DNA of 30,129 nt from Sulfonitrofixus sp039714575 (GCA_039714575.1 JBDLJE010000020.1:1-30129); one strand, 5' to 3'. Shown: positions 1 to 8,967, counted from the stretch's first letter. Made by a program: numbers and translations. The notes: generated from the sequence alone by a model not told the origin.

Positions 1-1
1 T

Positions 2-871
2 GCAAGGTCAGGCGCAACAACTGAAAATAAGAGAGAAAAGAGCTTGAGGTTTCCTCAAAAAGTCTTGACAACGCCTGATTTTTTAGCGGTTGCCAATACG
101 AAGAACAATGAAGTGTGGTTGAGTGATTATGATGCTCAGGTCTTTGACGTCATTGAAGCAGACAACCCTATGGGTATGGCATTTAAAGACGAGAAACTTT
201 ACATCTGTGAGAGCAATAGAGGCAGTGTGGTCTCATACGATATAAATAGTAAAGAGAAGCAGACAATACTGGAAGACCTGCGTAACCCTTATGATATTGC
301 AGTTGATGATGAACATCTCTCAGTGGCCTCAGCCGGAGCACATCTTATCAATATTTATAACGTAAAGAGTCTATCTCTTATTGCATCCTACGGAAACTGT
401 TTTGAAGCACTTCGTGATGGAAAGGCTGATGAGTGTCAGTTGGCGCAACCCTCAGGATTGGCACTGATGGATGAGACACTCTATTTTGTCGATGCTGAAA
501 GTTCGTCACTTAGAAAGATCGAAAATGGTGAGGTCTCTACGCTGATAGGTGAGGGGCTTTTTACCTATGGCGATAGCGATAGTGGTGAGATCTTACTGCA
601 GCATCCGCAAGGGGTCTGCCCGGGTATTATCGGTGACGGCTGCGGCGGAGGCCGTCTCTTTATTGCGGACACCTTTAACAACAAAGTCAAAGCTTATTTC
701 CCTGATGACAACTCTATGCGGACACTGTTAGATGGATTAAATGAGCCAAGCGGTATTGCTAAAAAAGAGTGTGAGCTGTTTATTGCCAATACCAACGCTC
801 ATGAGATTGTTGTATTTGATCTGCCTAAGATGGAGAGCAGGGTGATGGAGTTTAGTTTTAATATTAAGTAA
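2..871 (+). CDS. NHL-repeat beta-propeller protein, C-terminal part (5' end outside window)
   Basis: The reading frame is open to the left edge of the window and the residues before the first possible start (a TTG at 44) look like ordinary protein, so this is most likely the C-terminal part of a longer protein. About 285 residues are visible. They contain repeated blade motifs such as NPMGMAF, NPYDIAVDD, QPSGLAL, HPQGVCPG and EPSGIA, each followed by a strand like LFIADTFNNKVKAY, which is typical of NHL beta-propellers. The opening LRFPQKVL resembles the first blade after the thioredoxin-like domain in NHLRC2-type proteins, so an N-terminal thioredoxin-like domain upstream is possible but cannot be seen. 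No signal peptide or membrane segment is visible in this part. It is separated from groEL by 255 bases and runs towards it. The substrate or partner is unknown. Confidence 0.75.
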   Translation, partial: ARSGATTENKREKSLRFPQKVLTTPDFLAVANTKNNEVWLSDYDAQVFDVIEADNPMGMAFKDEKLYICESNRGSVVSYDINSKEKQTILEDLRNPYDIAVDDEHLSVASAGAHLINIYNVKSLSLIASYGNCFEALRDGKADECQLAQPSGLALMDETLYFVDAESSSLRKIENGEVSTLIGEGLFTYGDSDSGEILLQHPQGVCPGIIGDGCGGGRLFIADTFNNKVKAYFPDDNSMRTLLDGLNEPSGIAKKECELFIANTNAHEIVVFDLPKMESRVMEFSFNIK

Positions 872-963
872 GAGCAAGAGCAATCGTCAGCAGGTTATAC
901 TGATTTTCTCAGATTAAAGAGCAGAGAGCTGTTGATCTTTAGATAGTTGGTAGACTAAAATAA

Positions 964-990
964 TTTGTGAAATCTGTGTAATTCGTGGAT
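964..990. repeat. Three degenerate 9-base tandem units
   Basis: Three consecutive 9-mers, TTTGTGAAA, TCTGTGTAA and TTCGTGGAT, share GTG at positions 4 to 6 and are followed by a run of seven A. The stretch lies in the 255-base gap between the convergent NHL gene and groEL. Similar 'CTGTGTAAT.CGTGG' strings are, from memory, scattered through intergenic DNA of unrelated bacteria, so this may be a small dispersed repeat. No function can be assigned. Confidence 0.35.
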
Positions 991-1090
991 AAAAAAATGT
1001 AATCAGCTTTATAAAGAGAAGATTTTGTCTTTTCTATTAATGTTAAGCCGCCAGCGGTACCTGAGGTACATCGCTTCTGGTTTCGTTCGC

Positions 1091-1116
1091 AGAAAAGCCC
1101 AGAAATGGGCTTTTCT
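1091..1116 (-). terminator. Hairpin downstream of groEL
   Basis: An 11-base perfect stem (AGAAAAGCCCA with its complement TGGGCTTTTCT) closes a GAAA loop just beyond the groEL stop codon. Its 3' arm is T-rich on both strands, so it could serve as a terminator for groEL and possibly also for the opposing NHL gene. A second, weaker hairpin (GTACC-TGA-GGTAC core) lies at about 1056-1068. No long T-run follows on the minus strand, so termination strength is uncertain. Confidence 0.6.
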
Positions 1117-1126
1117 TATCGCGAAC

Positions 1127-2776
1127 TCACATCATCCCTGGCATGCCCGGCATTCCGCCGCCCATGTCACCGCCACCTGCAGGTGCTGCTGGGACTGGAG
1201 GCTCCGGGATAAGGTGGATCGTTGCTTCGGTTGTAAGAAGCATGCTGCTTACTGATGTTGCGTTAGTCAGTGCAACACGTGCCACTTTCAGCGGATCGAT
1301 GATACCCTCTTCAAACATATCGACATATTCACCAGTTGCTGCATTGAAGCCTGTAGTGTCAGAGTCAGCTACTTCGATAGCATTCACAACAACACCTGCG
1401 TCAAAACCGGCATTCATAGCGATCTGCTTGATCGGTGCTTTGACGGCACGCAAGATGATCTCGCAACCGATCTTCTGGTCGCCCTCTAGTTCAGGAAGTT
1501 CAACCTTAGCGGCTGCACGCACCAGTGCTGCTCCGCCACCGATGATGATGCCCTCTTCTACGGCTGCTTTTGTTGCAGAGAGTGCATCGTCAACACGGTC
1601 TTTTTTCTCTTTCATCTCAGTCTCGGTCGCTGCACCGACTTTAATGACAGCTACGCCGCCGGAGAGTTTTGCAAGACGCTCTTGCAGTTTCTCTTTGTCA
1701 TACTCAGATGATGTTGTCTCCATCTGTGTCTTGATCTCAGCAATACGAGAAGCAACCGCCTCTTTAGTACCGACACCGTTAACGATAACCGTGTTGTCTT
1801 TGTCGATGACAACACGCGCTGCCTGACCAAGGTCATTAATCGTCGTAGACTCTAACGTACGGCCGATCTCTTCAGAGATGATCTGTCCGCCGGTCAAGAT
1901 AGCGATGTCTTGCAACATCGCTTTACGGCGGTCGCCGAAGCCCGGTGCCTTAACCGCAGTGATGTTCAAGATACCGCGCATTTTGTTGACAACAAGTGTT
2001 GCAAGTGCTTCACCCTCAACATCTTCCGCCACGATAAGCATCGGACGGTTGGTCTTTTGAACCTGCTCAAGAACCGGAAGGATATCTTTTAGGTTAGAGA
2101 TCTTGCCGTCGAACATCAGGATGAACGGCTGCTCGATCTCAGCGGTCATCTTCTCAGTGTTGGTGATGAAGTACGGGCTGAGGTAACCGCGGTCAAACTG
2201 CATACCTTCAACAACGTCCAGCTCATCGCTGATACCTTTGGCCTCTTCAACGGTAATAACACCGTCTTGACCGACTTTGTCCATTGCTTCAGCGATCATG
2301 TCACCGATCGTCGTGTCCGAGTTAGCAGAGATGCTTGCTACTTGAGCGATCTCTTTTTTACCCGCAACTTTCATCGATGCAGCTGTAAGGTGCGTCAAGA
2401 TCTCAGCCATCGCCTTGTCCATACCGCGTTTTACCTCTACCGGGTTAGCACCCGCAGTGATGTTGCGAAGACCTTCAGTGAAGATAGCGTTGGCAAGAAC
2501 TGTTGCAGTCGTTGTACCGTCTCCGGCCTCGTCAGCCGTGTTGGCAGAGACCTGCTTGACAAGCTGTGCTCCCATATCTTCAAGAGGCTCTTGAAGCTCG
2601 ATCTCACGTGCCACAGAGACACCGTCTTTAGTGATGACAGGTGCGCCGTATGAGCGTTGGATAAGCACGTTACGACCGCGCGGTCCCATCGTTACTTTTA
2701 CTGCGTCTGTAAGTTTCTGAACGCCTTCCGCTAAGGCGTTGCGTGCATTGTCTGAATAGTGAATTTCTTTTGCCAT
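1127..2776 (-). CDS. groEL: Chaperonin GroEL (60 kDa)
   Basis: A 549-residue protein with full GroEL architecture: N-terminus MAKEIHYSDNARN, the nucleotide-binding segment VTMGPRGRNVLIQ, the DGTTTATVLA motif and the Gly/Met-rich C-terminal tail GGGMPGMPGMM. GroEL forms the double-ring ATP-driven folding cage in the cytosol together with GroES. The start is placed at the ATG at 2776, which gives the usual MAKE beginning and has an AAGGA Shine-Dalgarno about 8 bases upstream; a TTG two codons earlier (2782) is less likely. It follows groES by 26 bases and is surely cotranscribed with it. No CIRCE operator is visible upstream of the pair, so HrcA-type control is not supported by the sequence here. 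Confidence 0.98.
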   Translation of the reverse strand: MAKEIHYSDNARNALAEGVQKLTDAVKVTMGPRGRNVLIQRSYGAPVITKDGVSVAREIELQEPLEDMGAQLVKQVSANTADEAGDGTTTATVLANAIFTEGLRNITAGANPVEVKRGMDKAMAEILTHLTAASMKVAGKKEIAQVASISANSDTTIGDMIAEAMDKVGQDGVITVEEAKGISDELDVVEGMQFDRGYLSPYFITNTEKMTAEIEQPFILMFDGKISNLKDILPVLEQVQKTNRPMLIVAEDVEGEALATLVVNKMRGILNITAVKAPGFGDRRKAMLQDIAILTGGQIISEEIGRTLESTTINDLGQAARVVIDKDNTVIVNGVGTKEAVASRIAEIKTQMETTSSEYDKEKLQERLAKLSGGVAVIKVGAATETEMKEKKDRVDDALSATKAAVEEGIIIGGGAALVRAAAKVELPELEGDQKIGCEIILRAVKAPIKQIAMNAGFDAGVVVNAIEVADSDTTGFNAATGEYVDMFEEGIIDPLKVARVALTNATSVSSMLLTTEATIHLIPEPPVPAAPAGGGDMGGGMPGMPGMM

Positions 2777-2802
2777 TTTCAATGTCCTTGAATTTATTTA
2801 GA

Positions 2803-3063
2803 TTATTTAATGATTCCGAACAGGTCTTCTACATCGATGATGAGAAATGCTTCGCCGCCGACTTTAAACTCGTTGCCTGCGTATTTTCCAAAGACAACAA
2901 CATCGTCTACTTTAACGTTCTCTACTTCTGCAGAGACAGCGACAACCTTGCCTTGTGACGGCTTCTCAGTTGCGCTGTCAGGGATGATGATGCCTGAGGC
3001 AGTTGTTTTTGCTTCTTCCGTGCGTGCTACTAAGACACGTTTTCCAAGTGGTTCAAAGTTCAT
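2803..3063 (-). CDS. groES: Co-chaperonin GroES (10 kDa)
   Basis: An 86-residue protein of normal GroES length. It begins MNFEPLGKRVLVARTEE, carries the mobile loop region KTTASGIIIPDSATEKPSQG that contacts GroEL, and ends in the strand EAFLIIDVEDLFGII. GroES caps the GroEL ring and closes the folding chamber. The ATG at 3063 is preceded by an AAGGAA ribosome binding site. It is the first gene of the groES-groEL operon on the minus strand. Confidence 0.98.
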   Translation of the reverse strand: MNFEPLGKRVLVARTEEAKTTASGIIIPDSATEKPSQGKVVAVSAEVENVKVDDVVVFGKYAGNEFKVGGEAFLIIDVEDLFGIIK

Positions 3064-3078
3064 GATGTTCCTTATACT

Positions 3079-3110
3079 ATTATAGGGTCTGTTTTAGTGG
3101 CGTAATAATA
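3079..3110 (-). promoter_or_regulatory. Candidate groES-groEL promoter region
   Basis: Read on the minus strand, two -10-like boxes precede groES: TATTAT at 3105-3110 and TATAAT at 3079-3084. The second would start the transcript almost at the ribosome binding site, so the first (a leader of about 35 bases) is the better candidate. No convincing -35 box and no CIRCE inverted repeat are seen. Confidence 0.35.
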
Positions 3111-3328
3111 CTAGAAAGTTAGTAAATGTTTGGAAAAACCTATAACTCATCTTTATCTTCTTTTATTTTTGTCGGTTGAAAGAAGTCAAGATAGTAATAT
3201 CTAACCACTTCAAATCATAAAACTACAATTTCCTACTCCTCCATTTTAGAAAATTGTACTTCAGGTTTAAATTTTGGGTAAATCCAACACTTCCTTGCCA
3301 TCAAAGGAAAATAAAAGGATTTCCTGAC

Positions 3329-3334
3329 TATAAT
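3329..3334 (+). promoter_or_regulatory. -10 box for the tRNA gene
   Basis: A perfect TATAAT lies 19 bases before the first base of the tRNA, which would place transcription start about 13 bases upstream of the mature 5' end. A -35 box is not evident, as is common in Campylobacterota. Confidence 0.5.
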
Positions 3335-3353
3335 TCCAGCCTCTTAACAAGAT

Positions 3354-3430
3354 GTCAGGGTAGCTCAGCTGGTTAGAGCACTGGTCTCATAAGCCGGGGG
3401 TCGGGGGTTCAAGTCCCCCCTCTGACACCA
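3354..3430 (+). tRNA. tRNA with CAT anticodon, probably elongator tRNA-Met
   Basis: A complete 77-base cloverleaf with encoded CCA. The acceptor arm is GTCAGGG paired with CTCTGAC (one G-U pair), the D stem is GCTC/GAGC, the anticodon loop is CTCATAA, and the T arm is GGGGG-TTCAAGT-CCCCC. The acceptor starts with a paired G1-C72 and the anticodon stem lacks three consecutive G-C pairs, so it is not the initiator. CAT can also belong to the lysidine-modified tRNA-Ile2. I favour elongator Met, but sequence alone does not fully settle this. Confidence 0.93.
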
Positions 3431-3586
3431 TCTTTAAACTCCATTTCTATAGTCATAACCTCAAGAAAACCATTAAAACTCAACACATATGCTGTTTTTA
3501 TACACAACACATTCGGCCTTTTAAAAGTGCTTTGAAAACCCACCTTTCATGCTTATTTACATACAGAAGTCGAAGGTTTGTTGCCT

Positions 3587-3604
3587 TGTGCGATATTTCC
3601 TACA
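3587..3604. promoter_or_regulatory. Candidate operator, imperfect TGTNNG-N6-CCTACA palindrome
   Basis: TGTGCG, six bases, CCTACA. The right half is identical to the site at 9339-9356 and the left half matches it at four of six positions. It lies about 105-130 bases upstream of the hybrid kinase gene, inside the roughly 300-base stretch between the tRNA and that gene, where I see no other clear element. The architecture resembles GacA/UvrY-type upstream sites (TGTAAG-N6-CTTACA), which are bound by NarL/FixJ-family regulators. Confidence 0.3.
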
Positions 3605-3736
3605 CCTTAATTTTCCTTAATTTGCTACTATTTTTAGTGTATGTTTATTACCAAGTTCCAAGCGGATAAATTATTTAGAAAAGAGGGTTGAAAACAGAAT
3701 GAGCGGTGTATGTTGAAGAGTATGAAAGAGGTATTG

Positions 3737-6700
3737 ATGACGATTGACTTCAAAAACCAATACACTCGTGCGCTATTAACGTTCATTTTTCTTGAAGCCC
3801 TTTTTCTGACTATAATCAACGTCAACCAATATAACAGCTCTCAAGAGTATCTTGACCAAAAAACTACTGAGGCAAAAAGTGCCTATGAGACTGTCCATCA
3901 CAGCTTTCATAAGATCTCTGAGATCGTTGTGGGCTCCATGGGTGAAAATCCAAAGATCATAGAGTTGTTGACAGAGGCAGGCGGGGCCGATGAACACAAT
4001 GAGATGCTGATCGCCAAGAAGCTTGAGAGACACCTGAAAGAAGATTTTTTAAACCTCAAAGAGCTCTACTTTGAGGAGATAAGGTTTATTCTGCCAAACG
4101 GCCACAGCTTCTTGCACCTGGATAGATCCGGTGTGTTTGACAGCAGCCATAACGGCGAACAGACGGACTTGGGTGTCCAAAGTAAAACACAAAACCAGTT
4201 TCACTTTGGACATTCTCTTTTCGGTAAGGAAAAAGAGGTCATAGGGAGTGTTGAGTTTTCACTGTCATCGAGTACATTTACAGAAGAGCTGGAAAAACTG
4301 CTGGAGGCACAGCTTAACTTTGTCAAGGTCGAAGATATATTTTCTCTTTTGCAGATAGATGATTATAAAGGAGACACCAAAAACAGTTTCCCGAAACAAG
4401 AGTACTTCTTTGACGAAAGCGTCATGACCGACATCAGTCTGCAGACAAGAGCTTCCCAAAGTTTTTCGATGGCGATCCATGATGATGAAAATGTCGGAAC
4501 GGTTACTTTTTTAGCGGTTTTGGAGGCTAAACCGCAAGAGAGCATCAACTACTTTGTCTACTTCAAAGATGACCCGCAACTGGCCGTCTCTATTGGTAAT
4601 TACAACATCACACAGCTGGTAGGCTCTCTTTTGCTGGCAGGTGTTTTTATTTTTGGGCTGATCAGGACAAATCGTAAAAAAGTGATCGCAGATCGTGTCA
4701 ACCAGAAAACATTCGAGCTGCAAGAGTCCAATCGACTGCTTAAAGAGCGTTATGAGCTGACACTTGCCGGGGTAGGCGACGGTATCTGGGACTGGGATCT
4801 TGCGAACGATACGATCTTCTTCTCAAAACGTTGGAAAGACATGCTTGGTTATGAAGAAAATGAGATAGAAAACGCCGTGGATGAGTGGAAAAGACGGATT
4901 CATCCCGATGATCTGGAACAAGCTGTTACTGCCGTTACGGCAAATATGGCGGGGAAAACAGACAGGTTTGAGAACCTGCACCGTTTGAAACACAAAGATG
5001 GTCATTGGATATGGGTACTTGACCGTGGAAAAACGATCTTTGATGATGAGGGCAGTGCCGTGAGAATGTTGGGAACGCATACAGATGTGACAGACAAAAA
5101 AGAACTTGAAGATACTGTGGCTAAAAATGAAGCCAGACTTGTCGAGGCACAAAAGATCGCACACCTTGGGAACTGGGAATGGAACCTGTCAAATAACGCG
5201 ATCACCTGGAGTGATGAACTCTACCGTATACTGGGTGAAGTGCCGCAAAGTTTTGCGCCATCATATAAGAGATTGATACCGTATCTCCCCCGATCAGAGA
5301 AGGAACGGTATAAAAATAGCATGCATAAGATCATAAACAACATGGAGCCTGAGCGTGTTTATGAGTGGAAGATCATTAGAAAAGACGGTTCATACGCTTA
5401 TATCTCATCTACGATCAAAATAATCTCTGACGACCAAGGCAAGGCTGTCCAGGTCCAGGGTACATTTTTAGATGTCACAAAAGGCAAGGAGGCGGAAGAG
5501 CAGTTGTCTCTGATGAACAGTATGCTTGTCGAGTCATACAGCAAACAGAAGGTAAAGACCAAAGAGGTCACAGAGGCGAAAAAAGAGCTGGAACAAAGTC
5601 ATAGCGAGATGCTCTCTGCAAAACTGGAAGCCGAACAGGCATCAAGGGCAAAAAGTACGTTTTTGGCCAATATGTCCCATGAGATCAGGACACCGCTCAA
5701 TGCGATTAACGGGTTTATCGGACTGTTAAAAGATCATGAGACGGATGTTGAGAAGCTGGATTATCTAAAGATCATCGACAGCTCTTCAGAGTCGCTTTTA
5801 CAGATCATCAATGACATTTTGGACTTCAGCAAGATAGAGAGCGGAAAACTGGTCATTGAACAGATAGAGTTTACTCCGAAAAAAGAGCTGTGCGGCACCG
5901 TAGAACTCTTTAGAATCAAGGCCATTGAAAAAGAGATCAACCTTGAGGTAAACGGTTTTGACATGCTGCCCAAAACGCTTCACGGCGATGTCCTGCGAGT
6001 CAAACAGATCCTCTCAAACCTTCTCTCAAATGCTATCAAGTTTACCGATAAAAAAGGGAAAATAAAGTGCAGTATCAGGCATGAAGAGGGATATTTATGT
6101 ATTGATGTCGAAGACAACGGCATCGGAATACCTGAGGAGAAACAAGAGAAGATATTTGACTCTTTCACCCAGGCAGACGATTCGACTGTGAGAAAGTATG
6201 GAGGAACAGGACTTGGCCTTGCCGTGAGCAAAAATCTCGCTAAACTGCTTGGCGGTGACTTGAAGGTCGAAAGTCAAGAGGATGTAGGAAGTACCTTCTC
6301 CCTCACCGTTGCATGTGCATTAGGTGAAGAAGAAGAGAAAGAAGAAAAGGCGAGTATGGAGGAGAGCAATAACATGGCCGGACATATTCTGGTCGTAGAA
6401 GACAATAAAGCCAACCAGATGTTCGTCGGTATAGTACTGCGAAATGCCGGACTGACGTTTGACACGGCGATGGATGGGCTTGAGGCGATAGAGCGGTTTA
6501 AAAACGGCAAGTATGACGTGATCTTGATGGATGAGAACATGCCTAAGCTCAACGGTATCGGTGCGACGAAAAAGATCTTGGCGATCGAACAGGAAGAAGG
6601 GGTGGAACATACACCGATAATCGCCCTCACCGCAAATGCGCTTGTCGGTGATCGGCAGATCTTTATGGACGCGGGTATGGACGAATACCTGACCAAGCCG

Positions 6701-6748
6701 ATTGAACCGGAACAGTTGATCAAAGTCATCGCAGAGATGAGTGCATAG
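3737..6748 (+). CDS. Membrane hybrid histidine kinase (dCache-like sensor, PAS-PAS-HisKA-HATPase-REC)
   Basis: A 1003-residue inner-membrane sensor kinase. Order: transmembrane helix at about 9-29; a periplasmic domain of about 260 residues with features of dCache_3-like sensors (EEIRFILPNGHSFLHLD, then VIGSVEFSLSSSTF); a second helix at about 289-307; two PAS domains (about 337-453 and 465-581); a coiled coil; HisKA with the phosphoacceptor His at about 648 in NMSHEIRTPLNAI; an HATPase with N box NLLSNAIKF and G boxes DNGIGIP and GGTGLGLA; and a receiver with phosphoacceptor Asp at about 932 in VILMDENMP. The ATG at 3737 is chosen because AAAGAGG sits 5 bases before it; an in-frame ATG at 3710 would add nine residues. 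There is no Hpt domain, so onward transfer needs a separate Hpt protein, and two are encoded nearby. The ligand is unknown. Confidence 0.93.
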   Translation: MTIDFKNQYTRALLTFIFLEALFLTIINVNQYNSSQEYLDQKTTEAKSAYETVHHSFHKISEIVVGSMGENPKIIELLTEAGGADEHNEMLIAKKLERHLKEDFLNLKELYFEEIRFILPNGHSFLHLDRSGVFDSSHNGEQTDLGVQSKTQNQFHFGHSLFGKEKEVIGSVEFSLSSSTFTEELEKLLEAQLNFVKVEDIFSLLQIDDYKGDTKNSFPKQEYFFDESVMTDISLQTRASQSFSMAIHDDENVGTVTFLAVLEAKPQESINYFVYFKDDPQLAVSIGNYNITQLVGSLLLAGVFIFGLIRTNRKKVIADRVNQKTFELQESNRLLKERYELTLAGVGDGIWDWDLANDTIFFSKRWKDMLGYEENEIENAVDEWKRRIHPDDLEQAVTAVTANMAGKTDRFENLHRLKHKDGHWIWVLDRGKTIFDDEGSAVRMLGTHTDVTDKKELEDTVAKNEARLVEAQKIAHLGNWEWNLSNNAITWSDELYRILGEVPQSFAPSYKRLIPYLPRSEKERYKNSMHKIINNMEPERVYEWKIIRKDGSYAYISSTIKIISDDQGKAVQVQGTFLDVTKGKEAEEQLSLMNSMLVESYSKQKVKTKEVTEAKKELEQSHSEMLSAKLEAEQASRAKSTFLANMSHEIRTPLNAINGFIGLLKDHETDVEKLDYLKIIDSSSESLLQIINDILDFSKIESGKLVIEQIEFTPKKELCGTVELFRIKAIEKEINLEVNGFDMLPKTLHGDVLRVKQILSNLLSNAIKFTDKKGKIKCSIRHEEGYLCIDVEDNGIGIPEEKQEKIFDSFTQADDSTVRKYGGTGLGLAVSKNLAKLLGGDLKVESQEDVGSTFSLTVACALGEEEEKEEKASMEESNNMAGHILVVEDNKANQMFVGIVLRNAGLTFDTAMDGLEAIERFKNGKYDVILMDENMPKLNGIGATKKILAIEQEEGVEHTPIIALTANALVGDRQIFMDAGMDEYLTKPIEPEQLIKVIAEMSA

Positions 6749-6850
6749 GCCTCTTTTTTTGGATCTTAAAATTGCAAAAAGAGTTTTTAAAATTCACCAA
6801 TATATTATATATGTAAGAAATAGACTACATATTAATAGTATATATTCAAT

Positions 6851-6856
6851 TATAAT
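6851..6856 (+). promoter_or_regulatory. -10 box before the orphan receiver gene
   Basis: TATAAT in an extremely AT-rich stretch (about 6780-6870), 23 bases before the receiver start codon. No -35 box is recognisable. It suggests that the receiver and the EAL gene behind it can be transcribed apart from the kinase. Confidence 0.45.
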
Positions 6857-6878
6857 ATATATAAAAAAAGGTTTAATT

Positions 6879-7250
6879 ATGTCAAAAAGAGTTCTTATTG
6901 TAGATGATATCGATCTTATTCTTGATTTCGAAGAGAAGGTGATCGAGTCAGTGAAAAGTGATATCGGCCTTTCGATCGTTATTGACAAGGCCAATACTGT
7001 TACCGAGGCTAAAGGGTTGATCGATAACCATGATTACGATCTGATCATATCCGACATGAACCTTCCTGACGGTACAGGAACCGAGATCGCAAAATACGGT
7101 GCCCATAAAAACAGCGAGACCCGTCTTGCCGCACTGACGATCTATCCGCAAAAATATGAGATGGAACGAGCTTATTTTGATGCGTATTTCAAAAAGCCGA
7201 TACTGCCTTCTGTCTTTAAAGACAGCCTTAGATTACTACTAAGTGCGTAA
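6879..7250 (+). CDS. Single-domain response regulator (orphan receiver)
   Basis: A 123-residue CheY-like protein made of one receiver domain and no output domain. It has the acidic pair D9-D10 (VLIVDDID), phosphoacceptor D59 in LIISDMNLPDG, the switch Thr in LAALTIYP and the conserved Lys in YFKKP. The frame stays open further upstream (to 6741), but the ATG at 6879 follows AAGG at good spacing and begins the standard receiver fold, while the upstream part is AT-rich promoter-like DNA. The EAL-domain gene starts 5 bases after its stop, so the two are translated from one message. It is a natural shuttle partner for the free Hpt proteins nearby, or it may act on the EAL protein; both are inference. 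Confidence 0.9.
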   Translation: MSKRVLIVDDIDLILDFEEKVIESVKSDIGLSIVIDKANTVTEAKGLIDNHDYDLIISDMNLPDGTGTEIAKYGAHKNSETRLAALTIYPQKYEMERAYFDAYFKKPILPSVFKDSLRLLLSA

Positions 7251-7255
7251 AAAAC

Positions 7256-8944
7256 ATGTCTCTTCTTGATGTGAGCAACCTGCATGCGACTGAAATGTTT
7301 GATTCCCTTTCCATGGGTATTGTTATTACAGATACTAAAACGCGGGTACACTGGGTGAATACGTTCTTTTGGGAACATTATAGTTTTAAAGACGAAGTAC
7401 TGCTCAGTGCATCTCTCAATAACCTGACATTTTTAAATGATCATGAAATCCTTACAGATATACACTTGGAACAGTTTTCAGCAGTGCAGAAGTGGACAGG
7501 TGAGATCATCTGCCTTACCTCCTCGGGTGAGAACCGTTTATGCAAGACCACGGCCTACCCGATGACAGACGAGCATCAAAACCAGGACTATTACCTGTTC
7601 TGCTTTGATGAAGTGACTAACAGTGAAGGGGCGTTTGACGACTTGTTGAAACTAACGCGTTTTGATCAATTGACGGGGCTTCCCAATCGTGCCTACTTTA
7701 TTGAGACATTGGAAAACAAGCTTCGTGAAGCTGATCTGAACCAGACTTTTCTCGGTGTGATGTTGATCGAGTTTGATGAGTTGGAGCATTTTAATAGTCT
7801 CTATGCTCAGGACATGGACGAACACATTCTTCTAGAACTTAGAAACATCCTGCAGCCGATGCTGGGTGATAATATGACACTGGCTAGGGTCGCAAATGCA
7901 AAATACGCACTCATCTATGAAGATATGTCGAGTACGAATGATATTGAAAAACTGGCGCAGAACGTGATACATCTTTTTGCCGAACCCGTAGTGGTCGATA
8001 CCCATCTTATTTATGTTGACCTCACTGTAGGTATCAGCCTCTATCCGACGGATGCCGACTGTGCAAAAATTTTGCTCAAAGAAGCTGAAAGGGTGTCGAG
8101 CTCTTTGCAAAAAGAGGGTACAAATCAGTATGGTTTTTCACACAAACTTCCTGAAAGCAATGTTGACAACCTGCTTCAGTTAAGCAGTGACCTCCCGGCA
8201 GCAGTTGAAAATGGCGAGATCTATTTTCTTTTTCAACCGCAATATTGCCATAAAGACAAACGTTATTGCGGTGCAGAGCTGTTGGTACGCTGGGAACATC
8301 CACAGCTTGGAAGTGTATCGCCGGAGACATTTATACCGATAGCGGAACAGACGGGTATGATCCGTTCTGTGACTATGAAAGCACTGATGGAAGCCTCAAA
8401 GATGTTCAGGAAGGTTGAAGAACTCGGCATCACTGACTTTTCATTGTCGATCAACATCTCTCCAAGTATGCTGCTGTACAGTACATTTGTAGAGAACGTT
8501 AAATTCTTTATAGAGAGTTATGACCTTGCCGGTAAACAGTTGCGCTTTGAGATCACTGAAAATGTTCTGACGCGCAACCTGACAAAGATGGTGGAGACAC
8601 TTGAAGAGATCAGGAGTATGGGTATCGGCATTGAGATGGATGATTACGGAACAGGCTACACCTCGATAAAATACCTGTCACAACTGCCGATCGACACACT
8701 GAAAATAGACAAAAGTTTTGTACGTGACATCGACAAAGAGCCTAAAAAGGCCACGCTGTTTAGAGCTATTTGCGATATGGCGCTGGCCTTGGGTTATGAG
8801 ATCATTGCAGAAGGCGTTGAAACAGAGAGTGAAGACCTTATTGTTCAGGCGTATGAGAACATAATAGTACAAGGGTATTACTATGCAAGACCGTTGAGAG
8901 ATGAAGCCTTGCTGACGTTATTGTCCTCCAAAACCGACCCATAG
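7256..8944 (+). CDS. PAS-like / degenerate GGDEF / EAL protein (probable c-di-GMP phosphodiesterase)
   Basis: A 562-residue cytoplasmic protein with no membrane segment. Residues about 10-120 are PAS-like (GIVITDTKTRVHWVN). Residues about 130-290 have GGDEF-domain layout (FDQLTGLPNRAYF), but the catalytic signature is replaced by ANAKY, so cyclase activity is not expected. Residues about 305-555 are an EAL domain that keeps the key elements: ELLVRW with Glu at about 341, SINISPSML, RFEITENVL, EMDDYGTGYTS, LKIDKSF, AEGVETE and QGYYYARPL. Hydrolysis of c-di-GMP to pGpG is therefore likely, with the dead GGDEF perhaps sensing GTP as in other tandem proteins. It is coupled to the receiver gene just upstream, which suggests phosphorelay control of c-di-GMP level. 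Confidence 0.9.
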   Translation: MSLLDVSNLHATEMFDSLSMGIVITDTKTRVHWVNTFFWEHYSFKDEVLLSASLNNLTFLNDHEILTDIHLEQFSAVQKWTGEIICLTSSGENRLCKTTAYPMTDEHQNQDYYLFCFDEVTNSEGAFDDLLKLTRFDQLTGLPNRAYFIETLENKLREADLNQTFLGVMLIEFDELEHFNSLYAQDMDEHILLELRNILQPMLGDNMTLARVANAKYALIYEDMSSTNDIEKLAQNVIHLFAEPVVVDTHLIYVDLTVGISLYPTDADCAKILLKEAERVSSSLQKEGTNQYGFSHKLPESNVDNLLQLSSDLPAAVENGEIYFLFQPQYCHKDKRYCGAELLVRWEHPQLGSVSPETFIPIAEQTGMIRSVTMKALMEASKMFRKVEELGITDFSLSINISPSMLLYSTFVENVKFFIESYDLAGKQLRFEITENVLTRNLTKMVETLEEIRSMGIGIEMDDYGTGYTSIKYLSQLPIDTLKIDKSFVRDIDKEPKKATLFRAICDMALALGYEIIAEGVETESEDLIVQAYENIIVQGYYYARPLRDEALLTLLSSKTDP

Positions 8945-8967
8945 GTCAGGACGGTATTGAGGCGTAC

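Noticed and set aside
1143..1826. Long open frame opposite groEL
   Set aside because: Mirror frame of a highly conserved gene; Ser/Pro/Ala-rich translation with no domain or ribosome binding site.
3064..3353. CIRCE/HrcA operator before groES
   Set aside because: No TTAGCACTC-type inverted repeat was found on reading this stretch.
6741..6878. N-terminal extension of the orphan receiver from an ATG at 6741
   Set aside because: Overlaps the kinase stop and reads through extremely AT-rich promoter-like DNA; the receiver fold begins at 6879 with a ribosome binding site.
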